Shown: piece by piece, positions 61,256 to 64,000 of the stretch | How positions within the stretch are numbered: the first letter of the stretch is position 1 | Layout of the letters: every line of letters begins with the position of its first letter | Source of the DNA: Paenarthrobacter histidinolovorans | GTDB lineage: Bacteria; Actinomycetota; Actinomycetes; Actinomycetales; Micrococcaceae | DNA length: 64,000 nucleotides | Direction of reading: 5' to 3' | Assembly (NCBI RefSeq): GCF_014647595.1 | Contig: NZ_BMPM01000006.1 | Coordinates: 229,469-293,468 of the forward strand | The notes under the pieces: model-generated | What the model was told of the DNA's origin: nothing | What the model saw: the letters and a program-made list of their open reading frames with translations, nothing else | Database searches by the model: none | Made by a program: the position numbers and the translations under genes

Positions 61256-61858
61256 CTACTGCCCGTGGATCAACCACTGCGCCGTGCGGATAATTGCCTG
61301 GTCACCGGGCACCGTTCGAAGGCCCGCAATATCTGAACGCGTGACGGCCGCGCCCTCGAACAAGCTCACAACAGCGGCGGCCACTGCGTTGACTTCCTGC
61401 TCCGGGAGCTCCGGCCTGCTTCTGCGGACCAGGCCCTGCACGTGGGCGGCGTATTGGAAGTAGAAGCTCCTCAAGGCCTCGGCTGCCGTGTCATCCGAGG
61501 CAGCCAAGGCCCAGATTTCCAGGTGCATCCTGACGTCGGCCATGTCCGAGTGTTCCTGGAGCAATGCGTTGAGGAGCCGCTGTGAATCATCCATGCCGAG
61601 CCCGCCCTGGGCCTCCGGGGCGAGGTCCACGCCGGTAACGTCGTTGAGTCTCTGGAGTGAGCGCTCCAGTGCTCGCTCCAGGACAGCGCGAATGAGGTCT
61701 GCCCTGGTGGGAAAGTAGTGCTGCAAGTGTCCAACACGAACCCCGGCGGCAGCTGCGAAGTCCCGCATGGCAGCGTTGGCATTGCCTTTGGTGACCAGTA
61801 CTTCTTCAGCAGCATCCAGGAGGGCCGCCTTCCGCAGGGCGCCCTTGCTTTCGGTCAT
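61256..61858 (-). CDS. TetR/AcrR family regulator
   Basis: A 200-residue repressor. The N-terminal helix-turn-helix spans about 10-55 (AALLDAAEEVLVTKGNANAAMRDFAAAAGVRVGHLQHYFPTRADLI by position), with the usual G-x-LYYHF-type end reading HLQHYFPTR. A ligand domain with several helices follows. It overlaps the upstream dehydrogenase-like gene by 4 nt (ATGA). It probably represses its own operon through the 24-bp palindrome at 62909-62932. Confidence 0.92.
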   Translation of the reverse strand: MTESKGALRKAALLDAAEEVLVTKGNANAAMRDFAAAAGVRVGHLQHYFPTRADLIRAVLERALERSLQRLNDVTGVDLAPEAQGGLGMDDSQRLLNALLQEHSDMADVRMHLEIWALAASDDTAAEALRSFYFQYAAHVQGLVRRSRPELPEQEVNAVAAAVVSLFEGAAVTRSDIAGLRTVPGDQAIIRTAQWLIHGQ

Positions 61859-62901
61859 GACCTCAATATTGTCACACCGTATGACTGGAGTTTGGCGAGC
61901 TGTTCCGCTGGATCAGGCGCTGATTCGGGAAAGGAAACGCCGGGCTGGGCGTCACCGCTGAGCACCGTGTGAAGTCCCAGGAGTCCACCTGCCGCCGTAA
62001 GGTGCGCTTGGCCCAGCGGATCGGTGATGGTGGCCGTTTTGGTGCCGGCTGCACCTCTGACCTCCACCCGGATATGCGCCGTCCCGCCCGACCCGGGCGA
62101 GTAGAGAAGCGACCGTCGCAGCGGAGCCCATTTCTCTCCACTTCCCCAGCGGAACAGCCCCACCGCACGCGCGGCGAGCAACGCCGTCGTCGACGTATTG
62201 GAACTGAACCCGATTCTCGTGGCCACTGAACCGGCGCCCAAGGTGAGCGGCAGCGTGAACTGCTCGGGGGTGTCAAGCCGTGCGACTTTGGTGCGGTGCC
62301 CGGCAATATCCACCCAGCGGGTGTCAGTTAAGGGACGTACGACGGCGGCCTTGCCGCCTTTCCGCGCCTCGAACTCCAGTCCCAGCCGGTCCATGAAGTC
62401 CACCGAGTCAGCTCCGGCTTGGTCATTGGTGTCATAGCGGATGGAAATGTCCACCTCGGCCGCTTCGCCCACTTCCTGGGCGAGGGCTGCCGCCACTGTG
62501 CTGGTGACGCCACCCATCCACCCCGAGCTGAGCAGCACAGGCGCAGTCGGCCGCAACAGAGTCGCAAGGGTGATGGCCCGGGTGACCCGGCTGGTCCAGC
62601 GGGTGACATCAACGTACGGAATCCCGGCGCTTGCAGCTGCTCGAAGCACCCTGTCATCGGCGTCATTGACTGTACTGATCACTGCCCGGACGCCCGCTTC
62701 GAAGGGCTCGGGCTGGTTGAGATCCCATGCGCGGACGGCCACTCTGTCGCTGGCCAGATGGCTCCCGCGGTCGGGATTCCTTCCGGTGAGGAGGAGGGGC
62801 CATTCTTTGGCCGCGTGCTGTGTGAGCGCTGCGCCGACCGTTCCGTAACCGCCAACAATCAGCACAGGACCTGAGGTATCGAGCTTGAGATGATCTATCA
62901 T
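61855..62901 (-). CDS. Saccharopine-dehydrogenase-like NAD(P)-binding protein
   Basis: A 348-residue protein: Rossmann start VLIVGGYGTVGAALTQHAA (residues about 13-31), LLLTGRNPDRG, then AVISTVNDADDRVLRAAASAGIPYVDVTRW. The C-terminal half is a substrate domain. The layout matches trans-acting enoyl-reductase/saccharopine reductase-like proteins. -10 TAAAAT lies 7 nt before the ATG with no ribosome site, suggesting leaderless translation. Substrate unknown; controlled by the coupled TetR. Confidence 0.85.
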   Translation of the reverse strand: MIDHLKLDTSGPVLIVGGYGTVGAALTQHAAKEWPLLLTGRNPDRGSHLASDRVAVRAWDLNQPEPFEAGVRAVISTVNDADDRVLRAAASAGIPYVDVTRWTSRVTRAITLATLLRPTAPVLLSSGWMGGVTSTVAAALAQEVGEAAEVDISIRYDTNDQAGADSVDFMDRLGLEFEARKGGKAAVVRPLTDTRWVDIAGHRTKVARLDTPEQFTLPLTLGAGSVATRIGFSSNTSTTALLAARAVGLFRWGSGEKWAPLRRSLLYSPGSGGTAHIRVEVRGAAGTKTATITDPLGQAHLTAAGGLLGLHTVLSGDAQPGVSFPESAPDPAEQLAKLQSYGVTILRS

Positions 62902-62908
62902 GAATCTG

Positions 62909-62932
62909 ATTTTAGGTCATATGACCTAAAAT
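62909..62932. promoter_or_regulatory. TetR operator, 24-bp perfect palindrome
   Basis: Half-site ATTTTAGGTCAT and its exact complement. Each end supplies a TAAAAT -10-like hexamer, one per strand, so bound TetR would block transcription both ways. It is 7 nt from the dehydrogenase-like start and 100 nt from the proline-rich gene. Confidence 0.85.
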
Positions 62933-63031
62933 TGGGAAACTGTCCTCCTGGTGGTGGCGCACAGGAGCACCCGTGTCTAGGCTGCTGTTATCTACCCCGA
63001 GCACCATTCATCAGAACGCAGAGGAGAGATC

Positions 63032-63220
63032 ATGACATTGCCCCCAACCCACGAGCCCGAGCCGTTCCCTCCGGATCCCGGCCCCGTACCGCCGCCACCG
63101 GACCCCACCACGCCGTTTCCGCCGAGCCCCATTCCGGACCCCAACCCGACGCCAGGCCCAACGCCGGTCCCTGACCCCGGCCCGGTTCCTCCCACCCCAA
63201 ATCCGGACCCGACTTACTGA
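63032..63220 (+). CDS. Small proline-rich protein
   Basis: A 62-residue peptide, over 45 percent proline, with repeated PxPDP and PTP units and no hydrophobic segment. GAGGAGAGATC directly precedes the ATG, a strong ribosome site, which is the main evidence that it is real. An almost identical leader (GAGGAGAGATG) precedes the DUF1801 gene on the other strand. It should be unfolded or polyproline-II; function unknown. Confidence 0.6.
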   Translation: MTLPPTHEPEPFPPDPGPVPPPPDPTTPFPPSPIPDPNPTPGPTPVPDPGPVPPTPNPDPTY

Positions 63221-63246
63221 CTGGCCGACGGCCCCCGCAGCTCCCG

Positions 63247-63702
63247 CTACCCGAGCGCCCTTTTGATGAGCCCAACAATCGCGGCTTCCACGTCCGGCGT
63301 GATCTCCGTCAGGGCAAACGACGTAGGCCACATTGCCCCGTCGTCGAGCTTGGCGTTCTCTTCAAAGCCGAGCGTCGCGTACCGGGACTTGAATTTGTCT
63401 GCGCTCTTGAAGAAGACGATGTTCTTCCCGTCCTTGGCGTAGGCAGGCATTCCATACCAGGTCTTCGGGCTGAGTCCGGGGGCATGCTCTTTGACGATGG
63501 CGTGCAGGCGTTCCGCCATGGCCTTGTCTGCAGGGGGCATCTCAGCGATTTTGGCCAATACATCGGCCTCGCCGTCAGCTGCGCCCGCTTTTTTGCGCGG
63601 AGACTTTTTGAGCTCCTGCGCCCGCTCCTTCATGGCGGCGCGCTCATCCTCCGAGAACCCCTCGTAAGACTTGCTCTTGCCCGCGGTTGTGGTTCCAGCC
63701 AT
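63247..63702 (-). CDS. DUF1801/YdhG-like protein
   Basis: A 151-residue protein with a basic N-terminal third ([28 protein letters not shown]) and a DUF1801 domain ([27 protein letters not shown], then [17 protein letters not shown]). ATG 63702 is preferred, with GAGGAGAG upstream. Family members resemble the frataxin-like YdhG 'iron chaperone'; real role unknown. Confidence 0.85.
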   Translation of the reverse strand: MAGTTTAGKSKSYEGFSEDERAAMKERAQELKKSPRKKAGAADGEADVLAKIAEMPPADKAMAERLHAIVKEHAPGLSPKTWYGMPAYAKDGKNIVFFKSADKFKSRYATLGFEENAKLDDGAMWPTSFALTEITPDVEAAIVGLIKRALG

Positions 63703-63958
63703 GTGCCCATCTCTCCTCAATTGGATCTTTTCGGATACCCCAACGCTACGGCGCAGCAGGCACGTGGGCTTCTCCAAAACTGCTCAGTTCGCCCCGCCGT
63801 TTGTGCTGCGGTTTTCTTGAGGTTTTCCTGAGGAAGTGTTGTGGGTTTGCAGGGTTGGTTCTTGATCCGGGCCCGGCAAAGTCGTTCTTGTCAGCCATAC
63901 AGGCTGAGGAAACGGCCGGCCGGTCTCACGGTGGCCACACGAAAGGACACTGATCCCC

Positions 63959-64000
63959 ATGGCCATCAGCCTCAAAACCACCTCCGGCAAAATCCTCGCC
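63959..64000 (+). CDS. Start of a gene (14 codons, cut by window edge)
   Basis: ATG at 63959 with AAAGGACA about 9 nt upstream reads MAISLKTTSGKILA before the window ends. The Lys-rich start leading toward Leu/Ala looks like the beginning of a signal peptide, so the product is probably exported. The 256 bp before it hold no other gene. Nothing more can be said. Confidence 0.55.
   Translation, partial: MAISLKTTSGKILA

Noticed and set aside
60917..61463. Plus-strand frames between the sigma and TetR genes
   Set aside because: They overlap the start of the sigma gene or lie antisense to the TetR gene and show no protein features.

Overview
The window is about 64 kb of high-GC DNA from an actinobacterium, most likely Arthrobacter or Paenarthrobacter (Micrococcaceae). 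This rests on GTG and TTG starts, many 1-4 nt gene overlaps, a DUF4193 protein, a GlcNAc-type sugar transporter without its own ATPase, and a housekeeping block (small SRP RNA, dnaX, recR, lysC, purSQL) of actinobacterial style. The assignment is inferred from protein character, not from a search. I see no prophage, insertion sequence, plasmid gene or CRISPR array; this looks like ordinary chromosome with an accessory middle.

Layout. 1-8.2 kb: a cut-off M23 peptidase, a MarR/MFS divergent pair, an MpaB-like oxygenase, and putA facing a LysR regulator. 9.3-17.4 kb: tRNA-Ser, a NIF3-like protein, SRP RNA, dnaX, recR and lysC. 17.4-20.7 kb: a copper/haem extracytoplasmic operon (His-rich membrane protein, CopC, PCu(A)C chaperone, Dyp peroxidase). 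21-25.1 kb: DUF4193 and LapA proteins, then an OhrR-like regulator followed by two subtilisin-inhibitor-like genes around an unusual protein often labelled a DNA glycosylase. 25.2-31.6 kb: a large secreted subtilase and a large secreted sialidase. 31.8-38.2 kb: a hydroxyacid dehydrogenase, a manganese catalase, small Cys-rich and membrane proteins, and purSQL.

38.2-47.1 kb is the most striking part: six minus-strand genes. A BcsB-like protein, a GT-C membrane glycosyltransferase and a cellulose-synthase-like GT2 enzyme carrying an N-terminal MshEN (GspE-N) domain are followed by a membrane diguanylate cyclase, an unrecognised protein and a GGDEF-EAL protein. I read it as a self-contained c-di-GMP-controlled exopolysaccharide module in which MshEN replaces PilZ as the receptor.

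47.3-53.4 kb is a GntR-controlled catabolic operon (MHS transporter, nitrilase-type amidohydrolase, DUF2848, HpaB-type FADH2 monooxygenase, cupin, flavin reductase) for an unknown aromatic or N-heterocyclic compound. 53.9-57.2 kb is an NgcEFG-like GlcNAc/chitobiose importer. 57.8-64 kb holds a YjbR protein, a Tat-lipoprotein polysaccharide deacetylase, a CoA-binding protein, an ECF sigma factor with a membrane partner, a TetR/saccharopine-dehydrogenase-like pair under a perfect 24-bp palindrome, a small proline-rich protein, a DUF1801 protein, and the first 14 codons of another gene.

Intergenic regions carry several long hairpins in at least two sequence families, mostly between convergent genes, which probably act as bidirectional terminators or REP-like elements.
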